Origin: Arenimonas terrae
Lineage (GTDB): Bacteria; Pseudomonadota; Gammaproteobacteria; Xanthomonadales; Xanthomonadaceae
Direction: 5' to 3'
Assembly (NCBI RefSeq): GCF_006265115.1
Contig: NZ_SMDR01000003.1
Span: 62,001 to 126,000 of the forward strand
Length of the DNA: 64,000 bases
Every line of letters begins with the position of its first letter. Positions within the stretch are counted from its first letter, which is position 1. This document shows, in pieces, positions 8,303 through 17,516 of this stretch. A program made the position numbers and the translations under genes. Below the pieces are notes generated by a model, which saw only the letters and a program-made list of their open reading frames with translations, had not been told where the DNA came from and made no database searches.

Positions 8303-10804
8303 ATGGCCAAGAACCTCCTCATCGTCGAGTCGCCTGCCAAGGCCAAGACGATCAACAAGTACCTGGGCAAGGACTTCCACGTCCTGGCCTCGTACGGCCA
8401 CGTCCGCGACCTGGTGCCCAAGGAGGGCGCGGTCGACCCGGACAATCACTTCGCCATGCGCTACGAGCTGATCGACAAGAACGAGAAGCACGTGGACGCG
8501 ATCGCCAAGGCCGCCAAGGGCGCCGAAGCCATCTACCTCGCCACCGACCCGGACCGCGAGGGCGAGGCGATCAGCTGGCACATCTCAGAGATCCTGAAGG
8601 AACGCGGCCTGCTCAAGGGCAAGGCCCTGCACCGCGTGGTGTTCACCGAGATTACGCCGCGCGCCATCCGCGAGGCGGTGCAGAACCCGCGCCAGGTCGC
8701 CTCCGACCTGGTGGACGCGCAGCAGGCGCGACGCGCCCTGGACTACCTGGTCGGCTTCAACCTGTCGCCGGTGCTGTGGCGCAAGGTGCAGCGTGGCCTG
8801 TCGGCCGGCCGCGTGCAGTCGCCGGCCCTGCGCATGATCGTCGAGCGCGAGGAGGAGATCGAAGCCTTCGTGCCGCGCGAGTACTGGTCGATGGAGGCCG
8901 AACTCAACCACCCGCAGCAGGCCTTCACGGCCCGGCTGGTGAAACTGGACGGGCAGAAGTTCGAACAGTTCACGATCACCGACAGCAAGACCGCCGAGGC
9001 CGCGCGCGCGCGGCTGGTGAAGGCCGCCGGCGAGGCGCTGCGCGTCACCGACGTGGTCAGCAAGGAGCGCAAGCGCCGTCCGGCGCCGCCCTTCATCACC
9101 TCGACCCTGCAGCAGGAAGCCGCGCGCAAGCTCGGCTTCACCACCTCGCGCACCATGCGCGTGGCGCAGAAGCTCTATGAAGGCGTGGCGATCGGCGAAG
9201 AGGGCGCGGTCGGCCTGATCAGCTACATGCGTACCGACTCGGTGAACCTCTCCCAGGAAGCCGTGGTCGAGATCCGCGACGTCATCGCCCGCGACTTCGG
9301 CACCGGCGCGGTGCCGGACAAGCCCAACGAATACAAGTCAAAGTCCAAGAACGCGCAGGAAGCGCACGAGGCGATCCGGCCCACCTCCGCCCTGCGCACG
9401 CCGGCCTCGGTCGCCAGGTACCTCGACGACGACGCCCGCCGCCTGTACGAACTGATCTGGAAGCGCACCGTCGCCTCGCAGATGGTGCCGGCGACCATGA
9501 ACACCGTGTCGGTCGAACTCGCCGCCGGCAGCGAACACAGCTTCCGCGCCAGCGGCACCACCGTGATCGACCCGGGCTTCCTGGCCGTGTACGAGGAAGG
9601 CAAGGACGCCAAGACCGCCGAGGACGACGACGAAGGCCGCAAGCTGCCGCCGATGAAAACCGGACAGAGCGTGCCGCTGGGCAGCATCCACACCGACCAG
9701 CACTTCACCGAGCCGCCGCCGCGCTTCTCGGAAGCCTCGCTGGTGAAGGCGCTGGAGGAGTACGGCATCGGCCGTCCGTCCACCTATGCCAGCATCATCC
9801 AGGTGCTGCAGAACCGCGAATACGTCTACCTCGACAACCGCCGCTTCAAGCCCAGCGACGTCGGCCGCGCGGTGGCGAAGTTCCTCACCGGGCACTTCAT
9901 GCAGTACGTGGACTACGACTTCACCGCCAAGCTCGAGGACGAGCTCGACTCGGTCGCGGCCGGCGAGGCGGCGTGGATCCCGCTGCTGGAGCGCTTCTGG
10001 AAATCCTTCAAGACCACGGTGGACGAAAAGAGCGAGTCGGTCGACCGTTCGGAAGCCACCGGCGCGCGCCTGCTCGGCACCGACCCGAAGTCGGGCAAGC
10101 CGGTCTCGGTGCGCCTGGGCCGCTACGGGCCCTTCGCCCAGATCGGCACCGCCGAGGACGAGGACAAGCCCAAGTTCGCCTCGCTGCGGCCAGGCACGAG
10201 CATGCACACCATCACGCTGGAGGAGGCGCTGCCGCTGTTCAACCTGCCGCGCAGCCTCGGCCAGCACGAGGGCAAGGACGTCACCGTCGCGATCGGCCGC
10301 TTCGGCCCGTTCGTGAAGCTGGGCGACACCTACGCCTCGCTCGGCAAGACCGACGATCCGTACACCATCAGCTTCGAGGCCGCGATCGAACTGGTGCGCG
10401 CCAAGCTCGAGATGATCGCCAACCGCACCATCAAGGTGTTCCCGGGCACCGACATCCAGGTGTTGAACGGCCGCTACGGCCCGTACATCACCGACGGCGA
10501 GAAGAACGGCAAGATCCCCAAGGACCGCGACCCCGCCAGCCTGACCCAGGCCGAATGCGAGGCGCTGCTGGCCGAAGGCAAGCCGGTGCGCAAGGGTGGC
10601 CGTTTCGGCAAGAAGGTCGCCGCCAAGAAGGCGCCGGCCAAGAAGGCCGCCAAGGTCGCGGCCGAGGCCGCGCCGAAGAAGGCCGTGGCCAAGAAGGCAC
10701 CGGCGAAAAAAACCGCCAAGAAGGCTACGAAAAAGGCCGTGAAAAAGGCCGCGAAGAAGGCGCCCGCCAAGAAGGCCGCGAAGAAGGACGCCAAGGCGGC
10801 CTGA
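8303..10804 (+). CDS. topA: DNA topoisomerase I, histone H1-like tail
   Basis: An 833-residue type IA topoisomerase that relaxes negative supercoils. The N-terminal TOPRIM domain starts NLLIVESPAKAKTI and includes the acidic DPDREGEAISWH metal site. The active-site tyrosine lies in GLISYMRTDS. C-terminal repeats of the TopA type follow (SLRPGTSMHTITLEEAL, GRFGPFVKLGDTYASL, GRYGPYITDG). No four-cysteine zinc fingers are visible. The last 65-70 residues are almost only Lys, Ala and Pro, in a KKAPAKKAAK pattern like histone H1 tails. The ATG at 8303 gives the usual MAKNLLIVES start. Confidence 0.97.
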   Translation: MAKNLLIVESPAKAKTINKYLGKDFHVLASYGHVRDLVPKEGAVDPDNHFAMRYELIDKNEKHVDAIAKAAKGAEAIYLATDPDREGEAISWHISEILKERGLLKGKALHRVVFTEITPRAIREAVQNPRQVASDLVDAQQARRALDYLVGFNLSPVLWRKVQRGLSAGRVQSPALRMIVEREEEIEAFVPREYWSMEAELNHPQQAFTARLVKLDGQKFEQFTITDSKTAEAARARLVKAAGEALRVTDVVSKERKRRPAPPFITSTLQQEAARKLGFTTSRTMRVAQKLYEGVAIGEEGAVGLISYMRTDSVNLSQEAVVEIRDVIARDFGTGAVPDKPNEYKSKSKNAQEAHEAIRPTSALRTPASVARYLDDDARRLYELIWKRTVASQMVPATMNTVSVELAAGSEHSFRASGTTVIDPGFLAVYEEGKDAKTAEDDDEGRKLPPMKTGQSVPLGSIHTDQHFTEPPPRFSEASLVKALEEYGIGRPSTYASIIQVLQNREYVYLDNRRFKPSDVGRAVAKFLTGHFMQYVDYDFTAKLEDELDSVAAGEAAWIPLLERFWKSFKTTVDEKSESVDRSEATGARLLGTDPKSGKPVSVRLGRYGPFAQIGTAEDEDKPKFASLRPGTSMHTITLEEALPLFNLPRSLGQHEGKDVTVAIGRFGPFVKLGDTYASLGKTDDPYTISFEAAIELVRAKLEMIANRTIKVFPGTDIQVLNGRYGPYITDGEKNGKIPKDRDPASLTQAECEALLAEGKPVRKGGRFGKKVAAKKAPAKKAAKVAAEAAPKKAVAKKAPAKKTAKKATKKAVKKAAKKAPAKKAAKKDAKAA

Positions 10805-10828
10805 TCTTGGGCCGCCTCCGCCGCCCGG

Positions 10829-12406
10829 TCAGTCGCCGGGCTGCGGATACACCGTGATGCCGCGCTTGGCCTTCTCGTCCGCGACGATGCGGCGAACATC
10901 GGCCAGCAGGGCCGGCGCGTCGTACACCAGCCCGCCCTTGATCGTGTAGCGCACGCCGCCGACGCGGTGCGGCTGGCCGTCGGCGCCCAGGCGGATGTGG
11001 CCGGTGCCGTAGAGCACCTTGAGGTTGGCGAGCGGATTTTCCGACAGCACCACCAGGTCGGCGTACTTGCCGGGCTCGATCGAGCCGATGCGGTCGGCCG
11101 CACCCAGCGCCTCGGCGCCCGACAGCGTGGCGGCGCGGATCACCTCCAGCGGATGGAACCCGGCCTCGCGCAGCAGCTCCAGCTCTTCGATGGTGCCGAA
11201 ACCGTAGGTCTTGTAGATGTAGCCCGAATCGCTGCCGACCGTGACCCGGCCGCCGCGGTTCTTGTAGTCGTTCACGAAGGCCATCCAGCGCCGGTAGTTG
11301 TCCTTCCAGGCGGCCTCCTCCTCGCTGCCCCAGTCGAAGAAGAAGCTGCCGTGGTTGTCGCGGTTGGGCGTGAAAAAATCCCAGAGCGCCGGATGCGTAT
11401 AGGCGTCGTGGTATTCGGCGCGGCGCGCGCGCATCAGGTCGCGCGTGGCCTGGTAGATGGTGAAGGTCGGGTCGAGCGTGAAGTCGAGTTCGAGCAGCTC
11501 CTGGATGACCGCCTCGTAGCGCTCGCTGCCCTTTTCGCTGGCCTGCGCCCACAGCCGGCCGGCCTGGCCGAAGCGGTGCTGCTCGTTCATGTAGTTGTAG
11601 TCGGCCGGGTACTGCTGCACGGTCTGGCCGTCGAACAGCGCCTCCGGCAGGCCGTACCAGTGCTCCATCGTGGTCAGGCCCCAGCGCGCGGTGGTCAGCA
11701 CGTTGACGCGCGCGACGTCGAGCTGGGCGTGGTGGCAGGCGCTGCGCATGCCCTGCTTCTTCAGCTCGTCGAAGGCGGCCTCCAGGATCTCCGGCCGGTA
11801 GCCGAAACACTTCATGCCCAGCGCGCCTTGCGCCTTCATGTCGCGCACCCACTGGCGCGCCTGCTCGGGCGTGGTGATCGGGGTGTCGCGGCCCATGCCG
11901 AAGAACGCATAGGGGAAGATGCGCGGCGCAGTGATGGCGTTGCTCGCGCTGCGCCTGGCTTCCGACGCGCACCAGCCGACGCCGTTGCCGCAGCCCGGAT
12001 CGCGCACCGTGGTGATGCCGTGGCCGAGCCAGAGCTTGTAGACGTACTCGGCGGACACGCCCTGCTCGTCGCCGCCGATGTGGCCGTGCAGGTCCACCAG
12101 GCCGGGCATCACGAACTGCCCCGCCAGGTCGATCTCGCGGCCGCCGGCCTTGAACGCCGGGCGGTTCTTCGGGTCGATCGGCGCGTTGGCGCTGCCGACG
12201 ATGGTGACCGAAACGATGCGTTCGCCCTCGATCACGATGTCCACCGGTCCGTAGGCCGGCGCGCCGGTGCCGGTGATGACGGTGGCGCCGCGCAGGATCA
12301 GCTGCGGATAGGGGCCCTCGCCCTCGCTCCGGTCGGGCGCGGCGGGAATGGCCGCCCGTGCGTCGTGGGCGAACAGCAGGGCGAGCATGAACAGCAGGCG
12401 AGTCAT
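10829..12406 (-). CDS. exported amidohydrolase (imidazolonepropionase-like)
   Basis: A 525-residue protein starting with a signal peptide (MTRLLFMLALLFAHDARA). The N-terminal beta-sandwich part is followed by the metal-binding HGH (His107, His109), then MCK-type and HHAQ motifs, TMEHWYG, and the late catalytic Asp in VGSDSGYIYKT. The C-terminal segment ending ADLVVLSENPLANL is the standard end of the amidohydrolase fold. Family members hydrolyse C-N bonds in peptides or cyclic amides. The substrate cannot be told from sequence. The frame extends 24 codons further, but ATG 12406 gives the signal peptide. It converges on topA with only 24 bp between them. Confidence 0.85.
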   Translation of the reverse strand: MTRLLFMLALLFAHDARAAIPAAPDRSEGEGPYPQLILRGATVITGTGAPAYGPVDIVIEGERIVSVTIVGSANAPIDPKNRPAFKAGGREIDLAGQFVMPGLVDLHGHIGGDEQGVSAEYVYKLWLGHGITTVRDPGCGNGVGWCASEARRSASNAITAPRIFPYAFFGMGRDTPITTPEQARQWVRDMKAQGALGMKCFGYRPEILEAAFDELKKQGMRSACHHAQLDVARVNVLTTARWGLTTMEHWYGLPEALFDGQTVQQYPADYNYMNEQHRFGQAGRLWAQASEKGSERYEAVIQELLELDFTLDPTFTIYQATRDLMRARRAEYHDAYTHPALWDFFTPNRDNHGSFFFDWGSEEEAAWKDNYRRWMAFVNDYKNRGGRVTVGSDSGYIYKTYGFGTIEELELLREAGFHPLEVIRAATLSGAEALGAADRIGSIEPGKYADLVVLSENPLANLKVLYGTGHIRLGADGQPHRVGGVRYTIKGGLVYDAPALLADVRRIVADEKAKRGITVYPQPGD

Positions 12407-12456
12407 GGCGTTTCCCGGGGCTGGAAGTGGCGGCGGCGCGGGCGGAGAATGCCGCC

Positions 12457-13035
12457 ATGCGCGCATGGTGGTGGCCAAGCTTAGCCATTTTGCTGATCGC
12501 CGTCGGCCCGTCCGCGGCGGAGGAGATCACCGTCTATCGCTGCCAGGACGACAAGGGCCGCGTGACCCTGCAGGACGAGCCCTGCCCCGCCGGCCAGACC
12601 GAAAGCACCCGCAGCATGGTGCGGCCGCAGGATCCGCCGCCGCGCCCCGCGCCGACCACGGTCGCCGCCGAACCACCGGTCGCGCCGGAGCCGGCGCCGC
12701 AGGCCGAATGGACGCCCTACCCGCCGCCGCCGCTGTTCCAGTGCACCGACTACGACGGCGAAGTGCGCTACAGCGAAGACTACGATCCGAACACCCGCTG
12801 CGTGCCGCTCTCGGTGCTCGGTTACGACGTGCGCGGCGCACCGCAGGCGGCCGCCAGCTGCCGCTGGGTGCAGGAGTCCTGCCTGCGGCTCGACGACGCC
12901 AGCGCCTGCGAACAGTTCATCGCCCGGCTGAAGCAGGCGCGCTCGGACGCGCTGCATGCCTTCAGCGACACCGCCGCCTACCGCAAGTCGGAAGTCCAGC
13001 GCCTGGAGCGCATCGTCAACGACAGCTGCCGCTGA
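12457..13035 (+). CDS. exported DUF4124-like protein
   Basis: A 192-residue protein with a signal peptide (MRAWWWPSLAILLIAVGPSAAEE). The segment VYRCQDDKGRVTLQDEPCPAGQTE (described by its C-D-x-G-x-V-x-x-Q-x-x-P-C pattern) is typical of DUF4124. A Pro-rich linker follows, then a second, similar motif (LFQCTDYDGEVRYSEDY) and a C-terminal helical part with four more cysteines, probably disulfide-bonded. The function is unknown. It diverges from the amidohydrolase across 50 bp. A GTG 30 bp upstream is in frame, but ATG 12457 follows GGAGAA and begins the signal peptide. Confidence 0.75.
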   Translation: MRAWWWPSLAILLIAVGPSAAEEITVYRCQDDKGRVTLQDEPCPAGQTESTRSMVRPQDPPPRPAPTTVAAEPPVAPEPAPQAEWTPYPPPPLFQCTDYDGEVRYSEDYDPNTRCVPLSVLGYDVRGAPQAAASCRWVQESCLRLDDASACEQFIARLKQARSDALHAFSDTAAYRKSEVQRLERIVNDSCR

Positions 13036-13044
13036 GCCGCCGGC

Positions 13045-13821
13045 TCAGAAGCCGTAGCGCAGGAAACCGCCGTCCACCGCGATGCACTCGCCGGTGACGT
13101 AGCTCGCCGCCGGCAGGCACAGGAAGGCGACCGCCGAGGCCACCTCTTCCGGCTCGCCGATGCGGCCCATCGGCGTGCGCTCGATCACTTCGTCCAGATA
13201 GTCCGGATCGGCCAGCGCGCCCGAGGTGCGGCGCGTGCGGATGTACCAGGGCGCCACCGCATTCACCCGTACGCCGTCCTCGGCCCACTCGCAGGCCAGG
13301 TTGCGGGTCATCTGGTGCAGGGCCGCCTTGCTCATGCCGTAACCCACACCGGTGCGCACGTGCACCAGGCCAGATACCGAGCCGACATTGACGATGCTCG
13401 AAGCCGCGTGCTGGCTCAGCAGCGGAAACGCGAAGCGGCACAGGTCGAAAGCCGAAAAGACGTTGGTCTCGAACAGCGCGCGCCATTCCTCGTCGGAATA
13501 GTCCAGCGCCGGCCGCGGCGTGTTGGCGCCGACGTTGTTGACCAGGATCTGCAGGCCTGTGCCGAGGTCCTCGATCCAGTCGAAGACCTCGCGCCGCTGT
13601 TCGGGATCGGCGAGGTCGGCCGGGAAGGCGCGCACGTCGGCGTCGGGGAACTGTTCCTCGAGCTCCTGCTGGCTCGCTTCGAGCTGGGCGCCGTCGCGCG
13701 CGACCAGCAGCACGTCCGCGCCCAGGCCCAGCAGCTCCGCCGCCACCGCGCGGCCGATGCCGACGCTGGCGCCGGTCACCAGCGCCACCTGCCCATCCAG
13801 TCGCCAGCGGTTCGCGCTCAT
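13045..13821 (-). CDS. SDR oxidoreductase, tropinone reductase-like
   Basis: A 258-residue classical short-chain dehydrogenase. It has the cofactor motif [10 protein letters not shown] near the N-terminus, NNVG in the middle, catalytic Ser in NVGSVSG, and YGMSK (Tyr-x-x-x-Lys). It ends [13 protein letters not shown]. The Arg after the second beta strand (VARDG) is consistent with NADPH use. The PWYIRT segment after VNAVAP resembles tropinone-reductase-like SDRs, but the substrate is unknown. ATG 13821 was preferred over an upstream start because it gives the family length and the next 60 bp hold the divergent lipoprotein promoter. Confidence 0.88.
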   Translation of the reverse strand: MSANRWRLDGQVALVTGASVGIGRAVAAELLGLGADVLLVARDGAQLEASQQELEEQFPDADVRAFPADLADPEQRREVFDWIEDLGTGLQILVNNVGANTPRPALDYSDEEWRALFETNVFSAFDLCRFAFPLLSQHAASSIVNVGSVSGLVHVRTGVGYGMSKAALHQMTRNLACEWAEDGVRVNAVAPWYIRTRRTSGALADPDYLDEVIERTPMGRIGEPEEVASAVAFLCLPAASYVTGECIAVDGGFLRYGF

Positions 13822-13880
13822 CGGCGTCTCCTGAGGTCCCGGGCGTAGGATAACGGGCAACCGCCACCCGGAGAGCGTCC

Positions 13881-14105
13881 ATGCACCGACTGTCGATCCT
13901 GACCGCCTGCGTCCTGCTGTCGGCCGCCTGCAGCGACCCCGTGCAGGAGCCCCTGCCCGAGCCCTCGCCAGACCCGCAGACCGCCGAAGCCACCGAGCTG
14001 CGCGACGCCATCCAGGCACCCATCGACAAGGCGAAGGCGGTCGAGGACATCCAGGCCGCCGACGAAGCCGAACGCCAGGACGCGCTGGAGAACGCCGGCG
14101 GCTGA
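13881..14105 (+). CDS. small lipoprotein
   Basis: A 74-residue protein with a lipobox (LSAAC, Cys17), so it is predicted to be lipid-anchored. The mature part is acidic, Pro-rich at first ([11 protein letters not shown]) and then helical with many Ala, Glu and Asp. No known domain is recognised. It diverges from the SDR gene across 59 bp, with a GGAG ribosome site before ATG 13881, and is followed by a strong terminator. Confidence 0.65.
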   Translation: MHRLSILTACVLLSAACSDPVQEPLPEPSPDPQTAEATELRDAIQAPIDKAKAVEDIQAADEAERQDALENAGG

Positions 14106-14122
14106 CCGCGGCGCCGCAAACG

Positions 14123-14151
14123 CGAACGCCCGGGCAAGGCCCGGGCGTTCG
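14123..14151. terminator. hairpin between convergent lipoprotein gene and sppA
   Basis: A perfect 13-bp stem (14123-14135 with 14139-14151) with a 3-base loop lies between the lipoprotein stop and the sppA stop. It has no clear T-run on either side, but its strength and place fit a shared bidirectional terminator. Confidence 0.7.
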
Positions 14152-14168
14152 TGGTCAAGACCCGTGGA

Positions 14169-16034
14169 TCAATAGTCGCAGAGGCAGTGCGCGACCGCGC
14201 GGAACGGCGAGCGGCTCTGGCTGTCGAGCCAGGCGAGCTCGCGCTCGGCCTTGGCCAGGGTGCGGCGATCGAGCAGCAGCGGCGTCGGCGCCAGCACGCG
14301 CAGCAGGCCGCGCATGCGGGAGTTGCCGCCCATGTTGACGATGGCCTGCTCGAAGGCCGTCAGCGGCTTCTCGATGTAGGTCACGCCGTATTTTTCCGGC
14401 TCGAGCTTGGCCAGCTCGGCGGTGGCGGCCAGCGCCGCCTCGAAACCGCCCAGCTCGTCGACCAGGCCGCGGTCCTTGGCCTGCGCGCCGCTCCAGACCC
14501 GCCCGCGCGCATGCACGTCGATCTGCTCGGGCGTGGTGCCGCGGGCGGCGGCGACCTTGCCGGTGAAGTCGGCGTAACCCTTGTCGATGACCGACTGGAT
14601 CAGCGCACCGACGTTCGGGTCCAGCGGACGGGTCGGGTCGAAGGCGCCGGCCAGCGGCGTGGTGCCGACGCCGTCGGTGTTGACGCCGATCTTGTCGAGC
14701 ACGCGCGGCGCGGTCATCCACAGGCCGAAGATGCCGATCGAGCCGGTGATGGTGGATTCGTCGGCGTAGATCGTGTCGGCGTTCATCGAGATCCAGTAAC
14801 CGCCCGAAGCAGCGACATTGGCCATCGACACCACCACCGGCTTGCCGGCGGCCTTGATCAGCTCGACCTCGCGGCGGATCTGCTCGGACGGGAACACGCC
14901 GCCGCCCGGGGAGTCCACGCGCAGCAGCACGGCCTTGACGTTCTCGTCTTCGCGCGCCTGGCGCAGCAGGGCCGAAGTCGACTCACCGCCGACGGTGCCC
15001 GGCGGCTGCTCACCGTAGGTGATCTCGCCCTGAGCCACCACCACCGCCACCTGCGGGCGGCTGTCGATGCCCAGGTTCTCGCGCGCCATGTGCTGCAGGT
15101 AGGCGCGCAGGTCGACCTGGCGGAAGGTGTTGTTCTCGTCGTCGAGCGCGCCGCGCTCGATCAGCAACTGCTCGAGCTCGTGGCCGGTCTTCAGGCCGTC
15201 CACCAGCTTCTCGTCGAGCGCCAGCTTGCCCAGGTCGCCGCCGGCGGCCTGCACGCGGGCAGGCAGTTCGTTGATCATCGCGGTGAGCGCCGCGGCGTCG
15301 AGCTTCCTGGCCTGGGCGATGTCGGCGAGGAAGCGCTGCCAGACGTCGTTCATCCAGTACAGGTCGGCCTCGCGCGCCTCGGGCGAAGCGGCGTCGAGCA
15401 CGTAGGGTTCGGCGGCGGACTTGTATTCGCCGACCTTGAACAGGTGCACGTCCACGCCGAGCTTGTCCTGCAGGCCTTCGCGGTAATACATGCGGTAGCG
15501 GCCGAAACCCTCCAGCAGCACGCCGCCCTGCGGATCCAGGAACACCTCGTCGGCCTGCGCCGCCAGGTAGTACTGCTTCTGCTCCATGTCGGTGCCGAAG
15601 GCGACGATCTGCTTGCCGGAGGCGCGGAAATCGCGCAGCGCGGCGGCCAGGTCGCGCATGGCGGCGAAACCGGTGGCGCTGAAGCCGTCGGTCAGCAGCA
15701 CGATCCGGTCGATGCGCTTGTCGTCCCGCGCGCGCTCGATCGCGCGCACCAGGTCGCGCAGCTGCATTTCGGGGCGGGCGTCGCCGGTGGCCTGGTTGAG
15801 CACGCGCTCGACCGGGGCCGAGGTGTACTGCTCGACCAACTGGCCGTCCAGCGGCAGGACCAGGGCGGTCTTCTCCTGCAGGGGTTGCGCGCCCGGGCTG
15901 GCGATGATCGCGATCAGCACGAAGAACAGCACCAGCAGGAAGATCAGGTTGAAGACCAGCTGCCGGGTGAAGTTGACGGTGTTCCAGACCCCGACCAGGA
16001 CACGGCGGATCGGGCCGGGCTGCGACTCAGACAT
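14169..16034 (-). CDS. sppA: signal peptide peptidase SppA, 67K type
   Basis: A 621-residue inner-membrane serine protease of the long (two-domain) form. The N-terminal anchor is at about residues 27-46. The first S49 domain carries the catalytic Lys205 (VGEYKSAAEPY). The second carries the nucleophile Ser410 (NVAASGGYW). The spacing matches the Lys-Ser dyad of E. coli SppA. It degrades cleaved signal peptides from the periplasmic side. It faces the MATE gene on the same strand with about 60 bp between. Confidence 0.95.
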   Translation of the reverse strand: MSESQPGPIRRVLVGVWNTVNFTRQLVFNLIFLLVLFFVLIAIIASPGAQPLQEKTALVLPLDGQLVEQYTSAPVERVLNQATGDARPEMQLRDLVRAIERARDDKRIDRIVLLTDGFSATGFAAMRDLAAALRDFRASGKQIVAFGTDMEQKQYYLAAQADEVFLDPQGGVLLEGFGRYRMYYREGLQDKLGVDVHLFKVGEYKSAAEPYVLDAASPEAREADLYWMNDVWQRFLADIAQARKLDAAALTAMINELPARVQAAGGDLGKLALDEKLVDGLKTGHELEQLLIERGALDDENNTFRQVDLRAYLQHMARENLGIDSRPQVAVVVAQGEITYGEQPPGTVGGESTSALLRQAREDENVKAVLLRVDSPGGGVFPSEQIRREVELIKAAGKPVVVSMANVAASGGYWISMNADTIYADESTITGSIGIFGLWMTAPRVLDKIGVNTDGVGTTPLAGAFDPTRPLDPNVGALIQSVIDKGYADFTGKVAAARGTTPEQIDVHARGRVWSGAQAKDRGLVDELGGFEAALAATAELAKLEPEKYGVTYIEKPLTAFEQAIVNMGGNSRMRGLLRVLAPTPLLLDRRTLAKAERELAWLDSQSRSPFRAVAHCLCDY

Positions 16035-16094
16035 GGGAAACTCCGGTAATTCCAGCCCGCAGCATACCCAGCCCGGGTGAAAACCGCATAAGCC

Positions 16095-17456
16095 TTAGGT
16101 CACTGTCCCCACGGGCGCGAGCGGCCGCCGCGCCAGGCGCCAGAAGCGCCAGCCCAGCAGGGTCGCCGCCGCGCTCAGGCCCAGGATCAGGCCGGTCCAC
16201 AGACCCGGCGCACCCTGGCCGCGCACGATGCCGAGCCAGTAGCCCAGCGGCAGCCCGAGGCCCCAGTAGGCCAGCACCGTGATGAACATCGGTACCCGGG
16301 TGTCCTTCAACCCGCGCAGGGCGCCGGCCGACAGCGCCTGGAAGCCGTCGGGATACTGGAAGACCGCGGCGTAGACCATCAGCAGGGCGGCCAGCGCGAT
16401 CACCGCCGGGTCGGGCGAGATCAGGGCGGCCAGTGCGGCGCCGCCCAGCACCAGCACGACTGCCGAAGCCGTCTGCGCCAGCATCGCCAGCGAATAACCG
16501 GCCGCGGCCGCCCAGCGCACGCCGCCCGCGTCGCCGGCGCCGACCGCGTGGCCGACCCGCACGGTGGTCGCCATCGCCACGCCCAGCGGCACCATGAAGA
16601 ACAGGCTGGCGGCGAGGATGGCGATCTGGTGCGCGGCCATCTGGGTCGTGCCGAGCGTGCCGATGATCAGCGCGGTGGCGACGAACAGGCTGCCCTCCAT
16701 GAACACCGACACGCCCATCGGCAGCCCCAGCGCCAGCAGGTCGCGGATCGGCCCCCAGCGCGGCGGGTCGAAGCGCGCGAACAGGCCCAGGTCGGCAAAA
16801 CGCGGCGCCCGCCACAGGTAGACCGCCAGCCCCGCAGCCTGCGCCCACAGCACGCTGGCCACCGCATACCCCAGGCCCGCCGCACCGAGATCGGCGACGA
16901 ACATCAGCAGATAGCCCAGCGGCACCAGGCCGGCCAGCCCGCACAGGCCGGCCACCATCGAGGGAAAGGTCCAGGCCACGCCGTCGCTGAGGTTGCGCAG
17001 GCAGAAGTACAGCGCCAGGCCGGGCGCGCCCCAGCTGATCGCATGCAGGAAGGCGACCGCCTCGGGCCGCGCTTCCGGGGTGATGCCCAGCGGCGTCAGC
17101 GCGATCGCGCCGCCGCGCACCACCAGGATCAGGGCCAGGCCCAGCATCAGCGCCAGCCACAGCGCCTGCCGGAACACCGCGCCGATCTCACCGCGGCGGC
17201 CGGCGCCATTGAGTTGGGACACCGTCGGCGGCACCGCCATCAGCACGCCGATGTTGACCAGGATCACCACCGACCACACCGCACTGCCGACGCCGACCGC
17301 CGCCAGGGTGACCGGGCCATAGCGGCCGGCCAGCACGGTGTCGACGATGTTCATGGCCATGGACGAGATCTGGCTCAGCACCAGCGGCAAGGCCAGGGCG
17401 AAGCTCACGCGCATCTCGCGCAGCAGGCGGGCCGCGCGGGTTTCATTGTGGCTCAT
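16095..17456 (-). CDS. MATE family multidrug efflux pump
   Basis: A 453-residue polytopic membrane protein with about 12 hydrophobic segments, the length and layout of NorM-type MATE transporters. The first segment pattern (ALPLVLSQISSMAMNIVDTVLAGRYGPVTLAAVGVG is the region, residues about 22-57) and the second-half repeat (GLPMGVSVFMEGSLF) are typical, as is the VGHAVGAGD loop. Members export cationic drugs by Na+ or H+ antiport. It diverges from the DUF3667 gene across 60 bp. Confidence 0.92.
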   Translation of the reverse strand: MSHNETRAARLLREMRVSFALALPLVLSQISSMAMNIVDTVLAGRYGPVTLAAVGVGSAVWSVVILVNIGVLMAVPPTVSQLNGAGRRGEIGAVFRQALWLALMLGLALILVVRGGAIALTPLGITPEARPEAVAFLHAISWGAPGLALYFCLRNLSDGVAWTFPSMVAGLCGLAGLVPLGYLLMFVADLGAAGLGYAVASVLWAQAAGLAVYLWRAPRFADLGLFARFDPPRWGPIRDLLALGLPMGVSVFMEGSLFVATALIIGTLGTTQMAAHQIAILAASLFFMVPLGVAMATTVRVGHAVGAGDAGGVRWAAAAGYSLAMLAQTASAVVLVLGGAALAALISPDPAVIALAALLMVYAAVFQYPDGFQALSAGALRGLKDTRVPMFITVLAYWGLGLPLGYWLGIVRGQGAPGLWTGLILGLSAAATLLGWRFWRLARRPLAPVGTVT

Positions 17457-17516
17457 CGGAAAGGGGTCGCGGGCCGGATGCCCGGTATATTACGCGCTGC
17501 CGACCAGGAGCCCCGC

